A stretch of 62,154 bases of DNA from Adlercreutzia murintestinalis (GCF_943192905.1 NZ_CALPCC010000014.1:1-62154); one strand, 5' to 3'; shown: positions 1 through 9,187, counted from the stretch's first letter. The notes: generated by a model not told the origin, from the sequence alone. Numbers and translations: made by a program.

Positions 1-422
1 ATGGCAGGAAGCAATACGTCCATGAGAGGCTTCGGAAGGCGAGGCGCGCCTTGAACAAGCTCGTCCAGTCAGGGGAGCTCTTCACGTTCGTGGAGATGGC
101 AGAGGAGCGCGATGGCGCATGGGATTCGACCAACAACATGATCGAAGGAGGTGTCAACGCGCGTCTTCGCGAGATGCTCCGGATGCATCGAGGCCTTACG
201 ACGATCAGGCGCATCAAGGCGATCTTCTGGTGGTGCTACATGCACACCGAATCACCGCTTCCTGCAGCTGAGATCCTGCACGTCATGCCGACAGATGATC
301 AGGTGGATGGGCTGTTCGCATCAGCTTCAAACGAGCACAAGCGAGATGACGGAGCACCCGAGGAATACGGATCGGGGATCGTCTGGAACGAGTTTCATAT
401 GCCTACTGAATACAAGCAGTGA
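1..422 (+). CDS. IS transposase, C-terminal part (cut by window edge)
   Basis: The reading frame is open from base 3, so the 5' part lies outside the window; the TTG at 51 is not a real start. The visible part holds the C-terminal region of an IS256/IS1249-like transposase: an STNNMIEGG block, then REMLRMHRGL and a conserved IKAIFWWCYMH segment, a pattern I know from actinobacterial transposases. The family name is from memory of these motifs, not a search. It is probably a near-complete element whose other part was not assembled, because multi-copy insertion sequences commonly end contigs. Confidence 0.7.
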   Translation, partial: GRKQYVHERLRKARRALNKLVQSGELFTFVEMAEERDGAWDSTNNMIEGGVNARLREMLRMHRGLTTIRRIKAIFWWCYMHTESPLPAAEILHVMPTDDQVDGLFASASNEHKRDDGAPEEYGSGIVWNEFHMPTEYKQ

Positions 423-460
423 ATAATTGCCAGGGGCACACTTTTTGAGCCTTAACCCTC
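1..460 (+). mobile_element. Right part of an insertion sequence
   Basis: Contains the transposase C-terminus. About 10 bases after the stop codon there is a block around 430-455 (a GGGGCACAC run followed by TTTTTGAGCC) that resembles the terminal inverted repeat of an insertion sequence. The left end and the target-site duplication cannot be seen, so the exact right boundary is an estimate. Confidence 0.45.
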
Positions 461-509
461 ATGTGACGAAGCGAGCGTGCGGGCGACCCAAGAGCGGAGA
501 AATAGAAAA

Positions 510-545
510 GCAGGTCGGATAACCATTTCAGATTATCCGACCTGC
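510..545 (-). terminator. Terminator of the initiator tRNA
   Basis: A perfect 13-bp inverted repeat (510-522 with 533-545, 10-base loop) is followed on the minus strand by a TTTTC tract. It sits 9 bases past the 3' end of the minus-strand tRNA and is oriented to stop its transcript. Confidence 0.85.
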
Positions 546-554
546 CAGTCGCGT

Positions 555-631
555 TGGTCGCGGGGGCTGGATTTGAACCAACGACCTCCGGGTTATGAGC
601 CCGGCGAGCTACCAGACTGCTCCACCCCGCA
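555..631 (-). tRNA. Initiator tRNA-fMet (CAT anticodon)
   Basis: A 77-nt cloverleaf on the minus strand with an encoded CCA end. It has the initiator hallmarks: three consecutive G:C pairs at the bottom of the anticodon stem (GGG before and CCC after the CTCATAA loop) and A11 in the D stem. The TTC arm is GGTTCAAATCC. The 1-72 pair reads U1-G72 instead of the usual C1-A72 mismatch; it is still not Watson-Crick, which formylation of the charged tRNA needs. No neighbouring tRNA is visible. The rest of 423-781 holds only this tRNA, its terminator and the presumed IS end. Confidence 0.95.
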
Positions 632-781
632 TCATGTAGCGCCTTACGGCGAACATTCATTTTACACACATTCGAGCGTGCGCGCAAGTTAATATCGGCA
701 TCAGCGTACCCAACACAGCCGCGCGCCGCACAGCGCACGTCAAGCGCTCGCCCTACGCGCCGCGCCACACGTCATTCATTC

Positions 782-2587
782 CTACACGAACAGATCAGCG
801 AATTGGAACGTGGTGCAATCGACCAGCCCACGATTCGTCAGGCGCAGCTCGGGCAAGCACGCCAGCGGGATCAGCGCCATGGTCATGAACGGCGACGGCA
901 TCGTGCAACCGATCTGCGCCCACGCGTCCTCAAGCGCATGCACCTTCCGGCTCATCTCTTCGGCGCCCAGATCGTTCATCAGCCCGGCAATGGGCAGCTC
1001 CACCAGCCCGAGCACCTCGCCGTCGGCCACCACCACCATGCCGCCGCCGCACGCCTCAAGTGTGTTCGCGGCCAGCGCCATGTCCGCGTCGTTGGTGCCC
1101 ACCACCAGCAGATTATGCGCGTCGTGCGCCACCGTGGACGCCATGGCGCCCCGTGTGATGCCGAACCCCTTCGTGAATCCCACGCCGAAAGTGCCCGTCT
1201 CATGGTGCCGCTCGAACACGAACGTTTTCAGCACATCCTGCGAAAGGTCGCTCTCAAGCTTGCCATCGATCACCGGCAGCTCCACATGCGCCTCGAACGC
1301 GCCCACCTTCCCGGGGATGATCTCAATAGCGCGCACCTCCACCAGGCTGCCATCGGCCGCCCCGGCAGGCGCCTCCACTACGAACGACTCCGCGGTGATC
1401 GGGCGCCCCAGATGCATGGAATGCGTCACCCATTCGGGGAACTGGAACGGTGGGTAGTCGAACAGCGGCTTGCCGTTTTCGGCCACCACGTCCCCGTCGA
1501 TCATCATGCGCGTGACGTTCAGCGTATCCAGCCCGTCCAAGAACACGATGTCGGCGCACTTGCCCGGCGTGATGGACCCCAGCTCGTTGTCCATGCGGAA
1601 GCAGGTGGCCACGTTGATGGTCATCATCTGGATGGCCTCGATCACCGGGATGCCGCACTTCACCGCCACGCGCAGCACGTGGTCAAGATGCCCGTCCTCC
1701 ACCAGCGTGTGCGGGTGCGTATCGTCGGAGATCAGGTTGGCGAAGCGCGTGTCGATGTCGTGATCGGTGATGGCATGTGCCAGCTCCGGCAGGTCGTGCC
1801 AGGCCGAGCCATACCGCAGCTGCGCGTACTGACCAAGCCGCATCTTCGCCAGCGCGTCCTCGGCGCGCGTGGACTCATGGCAGCAGCGCACGCCGGATGC
1901 CACGTACGCGTTCAGGCCCTGGTCGGTCTCGGGCACCGAGTAGTGGCCGGTGATCACCTTGTCGGCTTTCAGCGTCTCGGCCAGCTCGCCGTGCGCGTGA
2001 TCGGTGCCGCCCAGCACGCCCACGAAGTTCATCATCTCGCCCAAGCCTACCACGCCGGGCCAGGTCATGCTCTCGGCGATTTCTTCCGGCCCCACGAACG
2101 AGCCGGTGTCCTCGAAGCCAGGCACGGCTGGCACGCACGACGGCGTGGTCACCATGGCTTTGAGCGGCGTGCGCTCGGCGTCTTCCATCATCACCTTCAC
2201 GCCGTCCAGCCCCAGCACGTTGCAGATCTCGTGCGGATCCCAGTAAATGCCCGCCGTTCCGTGCGGCACGACCGCCCGCGCGTATTCGCCCGCGCCCATC
2301 ATGGACGACTCCACGTGGATGTGCCCGTCCAGAAAGCCCGGCGCGATGTAATTCCCGCCCGCCTCGATCACGCGCGTGCCTTCGCCGATGCAGTGGTCGG
2401 CGTGCCCGATGTAGGCGATGCGACCCTCCGCGATGGCCACGTCAACGTCCGGCTGGATCTCGGCGGTGCACACATTCACCAGATGCGCGCCCTTGATGAC
2501 CGTGTCGGCGGGCTGCTGCCCCTGCGCAACGGCGGCCAGCGTGCGCGTGCATTCCCAAAGCGGTTTCTTGCAGAAATGGTTGAGCAT
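782..2587 (-). CDS. ade: Adenine deaminase
   Basis: 601-aa amidohydrolase that converts adenine to hypoxanthine and ammonia for purine salvage in the cytoplasm. The metal-binding strand-1 motif PGFLDGHIHVESS is near residue 95; later come HAHGELAE, TGHYSVPE and SDDTHPHTLVEDGHLDH, all typical of the AdeC family, whose usual length is 570-600 aa. I chose the ATG at 2587 because GAAAGGA precedes it at ordinary spacing; the upstream start at 2647 would add 20 unconserved residues. It stands alone, divergent from the ZIP transporter gene. Confidence 0.93.
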   Translation of the reverse strand: MLNHFCKKPLWECTRTLAAVAQGQQPADTVIKGAHLVNVCTAEIQPDVDVAIAEGRIAYIGHADHCIGEGTRVIEAGGNYIAPGFLDGHIHVESSMMGAGEYARAVVPHGTAGIYWDPHEICNVLGLDGVKVMMEDAERTPLKAMVTTPSCVPAVPGFEDTGSFVGPEEIAESMTWPGVVGLGEMMNFVGVLGGTDHAHGELAETLKADKVITGHYSVPETDQGLNAYVASGVRCCHESTRAEDALAKMRLGQYAQLRYGSAWHDLPELAHAITDHDIDTRFANLISDDTHPHTLVEDGHLDHVLRVAVKCGIPVIEAIQMMTINVATCFRMDNELGSITPGKCADIVFLDGLDTLNVTRMMIDGDVVAENGKPLFDYPPFQFPEWVTHSMHLGRPITAESFVVEAPAGAADGSLVEVRAIEIIPGKVGAFEAHVELPVIDGKLESDLSQDVLKTFVFERHHETGTFGVGFTKGFGITRGAMASTVAHDAHNLLVVGTNDADMALAANTLEACGGGMVVVADGEVLGLVELPIAGLMNDLGAEEMSRKVHALEDAWAQIGCTMPSPFMTMALIPLACLPELRLTNRGLVDCTTFQFADLFV

Positions 2588-2646
2588 GGCGGTTCCTTTC
2601 GACGAAGATATGGGCAGAACTGATCGGCGAAGCCGGGACGAGCGCA

Positions 2647-2681
2647 CTACGAACGTGCTGCGTTCATGCTACGAACGTGCT
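2647..2681 (-). promoter_or_regulatory. Direct-repeat pair upstream of adenine deaminase
   Basis: The 13-mer CTACGAACGTGCT occurs at 2647-2659 and again at 2669-2681. The 22-bp spacing, two helical turns, would place two protein-binding sites on the same DNA face. It lies 60-95 bp upstream of the ade start. No regulator is identifiable, so this is only a candidate operator. Confidence 0.35.
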
Positions 2682-2876
2682 ATCGAAGTCGGACAGAACA
2701 GAAGCTGCGTCGATCGTACGGCCTGACGGCGAACATGGCAAGGGCCGGGGCACGTTGTGCGCAAACTGGGGAACAGGCGAAGGCAAAATGAAAGCCGCCA
2801 AGCATCGTGGCTCAATCTGTTAACGAAGGCGAACTTCTCGCGCTGACCTGCGGCCGATTGCTCTATAGTTGAGGGC

Positions 2877-3737
2877 ATGGATTTCATCTGGCATATCACT
2901 CTCATCACGTTCATCGCGGGTGTTGGCGGCACAGGGGCTGGCGGCGTCATCGGGTCGTTGTTCCGGCGCAGCAGCAACCGCGTCATCAGCCTGCTGTTAG
3001 CGGCTACCAGCGGCGTGATGATCGCCATCGTCTGCTTCGAGCTACTGGAAGAGAGCGTGGCGGCAGGCAAGCAGCTCTTCGATCCGATGGGCGTGCTGCT
3101 GACCGCGGCGTCTGTGTTCGCGGGCGTGTTCGTGGTGTTGCTGCTGAATCGCATCATCGACAAGAAAACCGCCGCTCAAGTCGCGCATACGGCCAGCGCC
3201 GAGCATCCCCTGGTGCACGACGATATCGACGAACTGCACCATGTTGACCACTACAACGAGCATGCGCGGCAGGGCGCGGCGAAGAAGGAACTGTGGACGG
3301 CGGGCGTGGTCATCGCGTTCGCCATTGCGCTGCACAATATCCCCGAGGGCATGTCCATCGGCGCCAGTTTCGCCATTGATTCATCCGATGCGGCCATGGC
3401 GGCGCTGATGCTGGCGGTGCTGATCGGGTTGCACAACATCCCCGAGGGCATGGCGGTCACGGTGCCGCTGGTGGCGGGCGGCATGGGGCGCGCGAAGGCC
3501 GTGCTGCTGACCGCGTGCTCGGGGCTGCCGATGGTGCTGGGCGCTTGGCTAGGGTTGTGGCTGGGCGATATCGGCCCGCTGGGGCTGTGTTGCTCGCTGG
3601 GGTTCGCGTCCGGCGCCATGCTGTACGTGGTGTTCGGCGAGATCATCCCGCAGGCCATTTTGATGTATCGCTCGCGCGTGCCCGCGATTCTGGTCGTGGT
3701 GGGCATGCTGGTCGGTATGTGCCTGATCTATTTGTGA
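2877..3737 (+). CDS. ZIP-family divalent metal transporter
   Basis: 286-aa integral membrane protein with about eight hydrophobic segments. Both signature metal-site helices are present: HNIPEGMSIG near residue 153 and HNIPEGMAV near residue 187. A His/Asp-rich cytoplasmic loop (HDDIDELHHVDHYNEH, about 108-123) separates the two halves, as is common in ZIP/ZupT zinc importers. Substrate is probably Zn2+ or another divalent ion. A TATAGT hexamer at 2864 lies only 8 bp before the ATG, so the transcript leader may be very short. Confidence 0.9.
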   Translation: MDFIWHITLITFIAGVGGTGAGGVIGSLFRRSSNRVISLLLAATSGVMIAIVCFELLEESVAAGKQLFDPMGVLLTAASVFAGVFVVLLLNRIIDKKTAAQVAHTASAEHPLVHDDIDELHHVDHYNEHARQGAAKKELWTAGVVIAFAIALHNIPEGMSIGASFAIDSSDAAMAALMLAVLIGLHNIPEGMAVTVPLVAGGMGRAKAVLLTACSGLPMVLGAWLGLWLGDIGPLGLCCSLGFASGAMLYVVFGEIIPQAILMYRSRVPAILVVVGMLVGMCLIYL

Positions 3738-3773
3738 GCGCGCATCTGCTCCGTCTGCGTATGCGTGCGCATC

Positions 3774-4901
3774 TTACGGTGTTTGCGTGTTCACGCGCAC
3801 GAGCCCGCGGTGCCATGTTTCCACCACGTGCGCCTTGAACGCGGCGGCGTCGCGAATGGTGGGCAGGTTCACGGGCGCATGCGGCGCGCCGATGTTGCCG
3901 CATTCCAGATACCCCACGCCGATGAAGCGCTCGTAGAGCGTCACCTGCTCCAGATGGTCGCAGAACAGCTCCGGATGCGCGAGGAAGGCGGCGGCAACCA
4001 CATCCCAGCAGGTCCATCCGTGCCAATCGTAGGCGGCATCCATGGTGCGGAACCAGTGGTCGCACGTGCGGTAGAGCCACGATCCTTCACCGAATGCGTC
4101 GATCAGATCCGCGCGCGTGAAGAACGCTGGCAGGCAGTTTTGCGAGGTGGCAATGGCCAGGCGCGCGCCCGAGGCGAGCACCGCGCAGGTGGCTACCGGG
4201 TCGCAGGACAAGTTGAGCTCGTCCATGATGCGCCCATTGATGGCGAGGCTTTCGGTCACGCCGCCCATCAACGTGATGGAAGCCGCCTGGCCGAGCGCTT
4301 CCGGCCGCAGCACCGCGGCTGCGCCCAGGTTGGTGGTGCTGCCCGTGGCAAGGATATGCAGACTGTCGGGCTGCGAGGTCAGCGCATCGGCGATGAAGCG
4401 TGGCGCGGCGCCCTGCGCGCTTGCTGGGTCAATGGCGTGCCGCGGCCGGTCCGCCACGATGAGCGGCGCTTCGTCGGGCTGCGCGTCGGATGGGGAACCA
4501 GGTCGCGCACCGCGCTGCGCGTCGGTCAATGCGAGCGGCGCTTCGACACCGCGTAGCAGCGGCACGTCCAAGCCGAACAGCTCCATCATGCGCTGCGTGT
4601 TCTCATGCACGGCCGCCAGCGTGTTGTTGCCGTAGGTCGTGCACACCGCTTCAATCTGAATGTTGTCGCAGCCGAGCAGGTACAGCAACGCCAGGCCATC
4701 GTCCACGTCGCACCCGGGCAGCCCCATCGTGTTGTCGAAATCAACGATGACGCGCTTGGGATCGGTGCGCCCATCTTGCCCCCTAAGATCGCCCTGCCTC
4801 ATGGGTGCGCTCTGCTCGACGCCCTGCTCCGCGGCCCGCTCGTCCGTAGCGGAAGCGCCTCTTGGTACCACATCGGTCATATCTGCGCTCTGTCCTTCCA
4901 T
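3774..4901 (-). CDS. Inosine/uridine-preferring nucleoside hydrolase family protein
   Basis: 375-aa protein that should split the N-glycosidic bond of ribonucleosides. The Ca2+-binding aspartate cluster appears as DFDNTMGLPGCDVDDGLAL near residue 55, a variant of the usual DTDxxxDD motif. The mid-protein NLGAAA..LRPEAL and LMGG blocks are typical of the family. About 45 N-terminal residues before the motif are unconserved. I chose the ATG at 4901, preceded by AAGAGG; the frame is open to 5069 and a second ATG lies at 4880. Its location near ade fits purine salvage. Confidence 0.85.
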   Translation of the reverse strand: MEGQSADMTDVVPRGASATDERAAEQGVEQSAPMRQGDLRGQDGRTDPKRVIVDFDNTMGLPGCDVDDGLALLYLLGCDNIQIEAVCTTYGNNTLAAVHENTQRMMELFGLDVPLLRGVEAPLALTDAQRGARPGSPSDAQPDEAPLIVADRPRHAIDPASAQGAAPRFIADALTSQPDSLHILATGSTTNLGAAAVLRPEALGQAASITLMGGVTESLAINGRIMDELNLSCDPVATCAVLASGARLAIATSQNCLPAFFTRADLIDAFGEGSWLYRTCDHWFRTMDAAYDWHGWTCWDVVAAAFLAHPELFCDHLEQVTLYERFIGVGYLECGNIGAPHAPVNLPTIRDAAAFKAHVVETWHRGLVRVNTQTP

Positions 4902-5012
4902 CGGCCTCTTCGCAGATTGTAGCATCCGCTCAGGAATCAAATGGCTATAATCCGCTATTAGACGTTGTCGAATATCGGACAGAGCCAGCCCTAGATGGCC
5001 GTCCTTCGACAC

Positions 5013-5040
5013 AAAAAAGGCTGCCAAGCGGGCAGCAGGC
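5013..5040 (-). terminator. Hairpin with T tract on the minus strand
   Basis: GCTGCC and GGCAGC arms separated by 5 bases form a hairpin. On the minus strand it is followed by six T residues, the form of an intrinsic terminator. It lies between two divergently oriented genes, upstream of the nucleoside hydrolase start, so it could attenuate that gene's leader or simply block antisense transcription. Confidence 0.5.
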
Positions 5041-5087
5041 GATGGATTGCGGGCAACAACCGCAGCCATCCAGACAAAGGAGGATGA

Positions 5088-6395
5088 ATGAAACTGTTCA
5101 AGGGGGAGAAGGCGTCGGCCGCGCTCAGCCGCCGCGGTTTCCTGAAGAAGGCGGGTGCGGTCGCGGTTTCCGCGGCGCTGGCCTGCACTATGTTCGGGTG
5201 CAGCTCGGGCGCGTCAAGCAGCGCCAGCTCAGCTGCAGGAACGGCTGCCGAGCTGGATTATTCCGACTGGAACGCGGTGCTTGAGGCTGCGAAGGGCCAA
5301 ACGGTCACGTTCTACGGCTGGGGTGGCAGCGAGCCGCGCAACACGTGGATCGAAGAGAGCCTGGTCCCGGCCATGAAAGAGAAGTACGACATCACGCTCG
5401 AGCTGGTGGGCATGGATATCAACGACATTCTGACCCAGCTGTCCGGCGACAAGCAGGCCAACACCGAAGAGGGCACCATCGACTTCATTTGGATCAACGG
5501 CGAGAACTTCTACACCGCCAAGGAGAACGGCTACCTGTGGGGTCCGTTCACGGACTACCTGCCGAACTTCAACGACTATGTTGACGCTGCCTCGCCCGAG
5601 GTGGAGTACGACTTCGGCAGCCCCACCGAGGGCTACGAGGCGCCCTACGGCAAGACCCAGATGGAGATGTGGGTGAACAGCGAGGTCGTACCCACGCCGC
5701 CGACCACCGTGGAAGAGTTCAAGGCGTTCTGCGAGGCGAACCCCGGCAAAGTGACCTACCCGCAGCCCGGCGACTTCACGGGCACCGCGTTCATCAGCTG
5801 CCTGATCTCGGGCGTGATCGGCGCGGATGAGTTCGAGAAACTCTCCATGATGGACGACCCCACCACCGAAGAGGTCAAGGAGATCATCGAGCCGGGTCTG
5901 GAGTACCTGCGCAGCCTGAACCCCAGCCTGTGGAATCAGGGCCAGACCTTCCCGGCTGACAGCACCACCATGGGTACCATGTACGCCGACGGCGAGGTCA
6001 TCATGAACATGGGGTACGGCGACCCGCAGGCGCTGGTGGATGCGGGCACGCTGCCAGCGACCACCAAGCCGTTCATCTTCAACACGGGCACCGTGGGCAA
6101 CTCCAACTTCATGGCCATCGCCTACAACGCGCCGCACAAGGCTGCCGCGCTCGTGGCCATCAACGAGATCATGAGTCCCGAGATGCAGCTTGAGCAGTAC
6201 GAAGTGCTGGGCAACCTGACCGTGCTGGACACGGCGAAGCTGCCCGAAGCCGACCAGCAGGCGTTCGCTGACGTGCAGTTGGGCGCCAGCCAACTGCCGA
6301 GCGAGGAACTGCTGAGCCACCGCGTGACCGAAGCGGCCGGGCCGGTCATCCCCATCATCGAGCAGCTGTGGCTTGATGAGGTCGTGGGCAAGTAA
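5088..6395 (+). CDS. ABC importer substrate-binding lipoprotein (YnjB-like)
   Basis: 435-aa extracytoplasmic solute-binding protein. The N-terminus carries a twin-arginine motif (SRRGFLKK, residues 14-21), then a hydrophobic stretch and a lipobox-like FGCS, so it is probably exported folded by Tat and lipid-anchored. The mature part resembles the YnjB family of binding proteins (WGGSEPRNTWIEESL, DFIWINGENF, YGKTQMEMWVNS). It is the first gene of a four-gene operon; the next start is 8 bases downstream. The substrate is unknown. A strong AAAGGAGG ribosome site precedes the ATG. Confidence 0.88.
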   Translation: MKLFKGEKASAALSRRGFLKKAGAVAVSAALACTMFGCSSGASSSASSAAGTAAELDYSDWNAVLEAAKGQTVTFYGWGGSEPRNTWIEESLVPAMKEKYDITLELVGMDINDILTQLSGDKQANTEEGTIDFIWINGENFYTAKENGYLWGPFTDYLPNFNDYVDAASPEVEYDFGSPTEGYEAPYGKTQMEMWVNSEVVPTPPTTVEEFKAFCEANPGKVTYPQPGDFTGTAFISCLISGVIGADEFEKLSMMDDPTTEEVKEIIEPGLEYLRSLNPSLWNQGQTFPADSTTMGTMYADGEVIMNMGYGDPQALVDAGTLPATTKPFIFNTGTVGNSNFMAIAYNAPHKAAALVAINEIMSPEMQLEQYEVLGNLTVLDTAKLPEADQQAFADVQLGASQLPSEELLSHRVTEAAGPVIPIIEQLWLDEVVGK

Positions 6396-6403
6396 CTGCC
6401 CGC

Positions 6404-7294
6404 ATGGCGATCATATCGCGCAAAACACGAAGGAAGGCAGCGCCATATCTCATGGTGCTGCCTGCCCTGCTGCTGTTAGGCGTGTTCGTCTACGGCGTGG
6501 GCTCGGGCATCATCCAGGGCTTTGGCATCATGCCATTCCTCGACCGCACCGAGTTCACGCTGGAATACTACGAGCAAGCGCTGACCAGGGCGGACCTGCT
6601 CGGGTCCATCATGTTCAGCCTTTACTTCAGCTTTACGAGCGCCATCCTCGCCACGGTGGGCGGCGTGGCGCTCTCTGCGCTCATGACGCGCGCCCGCACC
6701 GGTCGCCTCACGCGCCTGTTCGGCATCCAAGTGCCCATCACCACCATGCACGCGGTGGTGGCGCTTGCGGTCATCTGTCTGTTTAGCGGCGCCGGGCTGT
6801 TCCCGCGCGTGCTGCACGTGCTGGGCGCGGCGCCCGATGCTACGTCGTTCCCGTCGGTCGTCGGCGCGCCCAGCGGTTGGGGCATCATCGCGGTGTACCT
6901 GTGGAAAGAGATCCCGTTCATCGCGTTCATGACCATCACCATCATGATGAACATCTCATCTACGCTGGGCGAAGCTGCGCGCACGCTGGGCGCAGGCAGT
7001 GCGCGAGCGTTCTTCAGCGTGACGCTGCCGCTGTGCCGCGGCGCCATCTTGCGGGCGTTTCTGGTGGTGTTCGCATTCGCGTTCGGCAGCTACGAAATAC
7101 CGTTCCTGCTGGAACCCACGGTGCCGAAGGCGCTGCCGGTGCTCGCATACATCGAGTTCCAAGACCCCGACATCATCAATCGCTGTTACGCCATGGCGCT
7201 GAACGGCATCATGGCGGGCATTTGCACGGTGCTGTGCGTGGTGTATTACGTGGTGCTCCAGCGCGATGGGAAGAGAAAGCGGGGAAGGCGATGA
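6404..7294 (+). CDS. ABC importer permease, first subunit (YnjC N-half-like)
   Basis: 296-aa permease with six predicted membrane segments. The cytoplasmic coupling loop reads EAARTLGAGSARAFFSVTLPLCRGAI near residues 187-212, the EAA motif of binding-protein-dependent permeases. In enteric YnjC the two permease halves are fused; here they are separate genes. Its TGA overlaps the ATG of the second permease, which implies translational coupling. Confidence 0.88.
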   Translation: MAIISRKTRRKAAPYLMVLPALLLLGVFVYGVGSGIIQGFGIMPFLDRTEFTLEYYEQALTRADLLGSIMFSLYFSFTSAILATVGGVALSALMTRARTGRLTRLFGIQVPITTMHAVVALAVICLFSGAGLFPRVLHVLGAAPDATSFPSVVGAPSGWGIIAVYLWKEIPFIAFMTITIMMNISSTLGEAARTLGAGSARAFFSVTLPLCRGAILRAFLVVFAFAFGSYEIPFLLEPTVPKALPVLAYIEFQDPDIINRCYAMALNGIMAGICTVLCVVYYVVLQRDGKRKRGRR

Positions 7295-8166
7295 TGAATG
7301 CCCCGCTCGAGAAGCGCAACCGGCAGACGCTGCTCGAGAAGCGCAAACGCCAGATGCGTCGCGCAACAGCCATCGCGCGGACGCTGGTGGGCGTCGAGCT
7401 CGCCCTAGTCGCGCTGCCGCTGCTCGTGATTGTCGTGTGGGCGTTCACCGATGCGTGGCCCTGGCCCGACCTCTGGCCGCAGGCGTTCAGCGCGCGCGGC
7501 ATTGAGCAGGCGTTGTCGGGGCGGCAGAACATGGGTTGGGATACGCTCGCGCTCTCCATCGGCATCGCGGCGGCGTGCGCAGTGCTGACCACGGCGGTAG
7601 CGGCGCTGGCGTGTCGCGCGCTCTGCCACTTCCAATGGCGCGGCCGCGACGTCTTCCAATTCGCCACCATCTTGCCGTTCATCATCCCGTCCACCGTGTT
7701 CGCCATGGGCATACAGGTCGTGTTCCTGCAAATTGGCCTGGCGCGCACGGTGCCGGGCGTCATCCTGGCGCACTCCATCGTGGCGCTGCCCTACGCCATC
7801 ATCCTCATGACCGATATCACGCGCGCGGCCGGTACGCATCGCGAGGAGGCGGCGCGCAGCCTGGGCGCAGGGCCGTGGCAAATGCTGCGTCACGTCACCA
7901 TCCCGCAGCTGCTGCCGGGCATCGTGTCGTCGCTGTCCATGTGCTACATCATGTCGTTCTCGCAGTATTTCTTGACGCTTCTGGTGGGCGGCGGTCGCGT
8001 GCAGACGTTCGTGCTGGTACTGTTCCCGTACCTCTCCGGCGGCGACCGCACTATCGCCTGCGCCTATAGCCTGGTGTTCCTGGTGGTCACGTTCGCGGTG
8101 TTCCTGATCTTCGAATTGCTGCTGCGTCGGTTCGGCGCGCGCGAAGAAGGCAGCTTGTACGGGTAA
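7291..8166 (+). CDS. ABC importer permease, second subunit
   Basis: 291-aa permease. I start it at 7291, where ATGA overlaps the stop of the preceding permease and GGGAAGG lies upstream; the open frame extends further left only as an overlap. A charged N-terminus precedes six hydrophobic segments. The EAA loop is EEAARSLGAGPWQMLRHVTIPQLLPGI. It should pair with the first permease to form the membrane channel of the importer. Confidence 0.88.
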   Translation: MMNAPLEKRNRQTLLEKRKRQMRRATAIARTLVGVELALVALPLLVIVVWAFTDAWPWPDLWPQAFSARGIEQALSGRQNMGWDTLALSIGIAAACAVLTTAVAALACRALCHFQWRGRDVFQFATILPFIIPSTVFAMGIQVVFLQIGLARTVPGVILAHSIVALPYAIILMTDITRAAGTHREEAARSLGAGPWQMLRHVTIPQLLPGIVSSLSMCYIMSFSQYFLTLLVGGGRVQTFVLVLFPYLSGGDRTIACAYSLVFLVVTFAVFLIFELLLRRFGAREEGSLYG

Positions 8167-8208
8167 AATGGAAGGCGTGTGAGCGGAAGCGCACGGAAAG
8201 GACGAGCG

Positions 8209-9138
8209 ATGCAGCTAGCGCTTGAGAACATAGACCTGCGGCTGGGCGGCAAAGATATCCTGCGCGATGTCAGCTTCGCGGTGGACGACGGCCGGTTCGT
8301 CAGCGTGCTGGGCGAGAGCGGCGCGGGCAAATCCACCACGCTGAAAGTGATCGCCGGGCTGCTGCCGCAGGATTCGGGCCGCGTGCTGTTCGACGGCACC
8401 TGCGTTGACGACGTGCCCACGCACAAGCGCAACACCGCCATCGTGTTCCAGGATATCCGCCTGTTCCCGAACATGGACGTGCGCCAAAACGTGGCCTTTC
8501 CGCTGAAAATGCGGAAAGTGCCGCGCGCGGAACGCCTGGCAACTGCCGACCGCATGCTGGCGGCGGTGCAGCTGGAAGGCTTCGGCAACCGGCGCACCTA
8601 CGAGCTGTCGGGCGGGCAGCAGCAACGGGTGGCCGTGGCGCGCGCCTTGGCCGCGAAACCTGATGCGCTGCTGCTGGACGAGCCGTTCAGCGGGTTGGAC
8701 GAGCAACTGCGCGCCGAGATGCGCCAGCTGGTATCGCGGCTGCACGCGGAGTTCGGCATGACGTCGCTCATGGTGACCCACGATGCCGACGAAGCGCTGA
8801 CCATGAGCGACCGCATCATCTATATGAGCGACGGGCGCGTGGTACAGGAGGGCACGCCAGCCGATCTGCTGCTGCGCCCCGCCAGCGACGTGGTGCGCGC
8901 GGCGTTCAATGATGCGTCCTCCATCGAAGGGCGCGTGGAAGGCGGCATCTTCATGAGCGGCAAGCTATGCGTCTCCCTTGCTGACCTAGCCGCTTACGAC
9001 GAAACGCGTGCGGGCGATGCGGCTCTTGTAGGGGCGCGCGCAAACGCACCTGTCGAGCAAGTGGCACCCGCAATCCCTGACGGTCCCGCCGTTCTCGTCC
9101 GCGTTCCTGATAGGACCCCCTTCGTCCACGCGCTCTAA
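8209..9138 (+). CDS. ABC importer ATP-binding subunit
   Basis: 309-aa ATPase. It has Walker A GESGAGKST (about 37), a Q-loop VFQD, signature LSGGQQQRVAVARAL (about 132-146), Walker B ALLLDEPFSGLD and the switch His in VTHDADE. ATG 8209 is preceded by GGAAAGGA; an upstream GTG at 8179 has no such site. The nucleotide-binding domain ends near residue 230; the remaining tail looks like a shortened TOBE-like region that stops after VLVRVPDR. It may have been cut by the rearrangement that placed a surface-protein fragment directly after it. Confidence 0.9.
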   Translation: MQLALENIDLRLGGKDILRDVSFAVDDGRFVSVLGESGAGKSTTLKVIAGLLPQDSGRVLFDGTCVDDVPTHKRNTAIVFQDIRLFPNMDVRQNVAFPLKMRKVPRAERLATADRMLAAVQLEGFGNRRTYELSGGQQQRVAVARALAAKPDALLLDEPFSGLDEQLRAEMRQLVSRLHAEFGMTSLMVTHDADEALTMSDRIIYMSDGRVVQEGTPADLLLRPASDVVRAAFNDASSIEGRVEGGIFMSGKLCVSLADLAAYDETRAGDAALVGARANAPVEQVAPAIPDGPAVLVRVPDRTPFVHAL

Positions 9139-9187
9139 TAGTTCAATCGGCATAGGGAAAACCATTCGCTCGAACAGCGCTGGCAGC

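Noticed and set aside
803-2623. A 606-codon open frame on the plus strand opposite adenine deaminase
   Set aside because: Arg/His-rich antisense shadow; adenine deaminase on the other strand has clear catalytic motifs and a ribosome site.
4945-4950. TATAAT as promoter of the ABC importer operon
   Set aside because: No acceptable -35 at 16-18 bp; the nearest TTG-containing hexamer is 22 bp away.
6877-7290. N-terminal extension of the second permease
   Set aside because: The extension overlaps the first permease in another frame, is His/Arg-rich, and a coupled ATGA start with a ribosome site exists at 7291.
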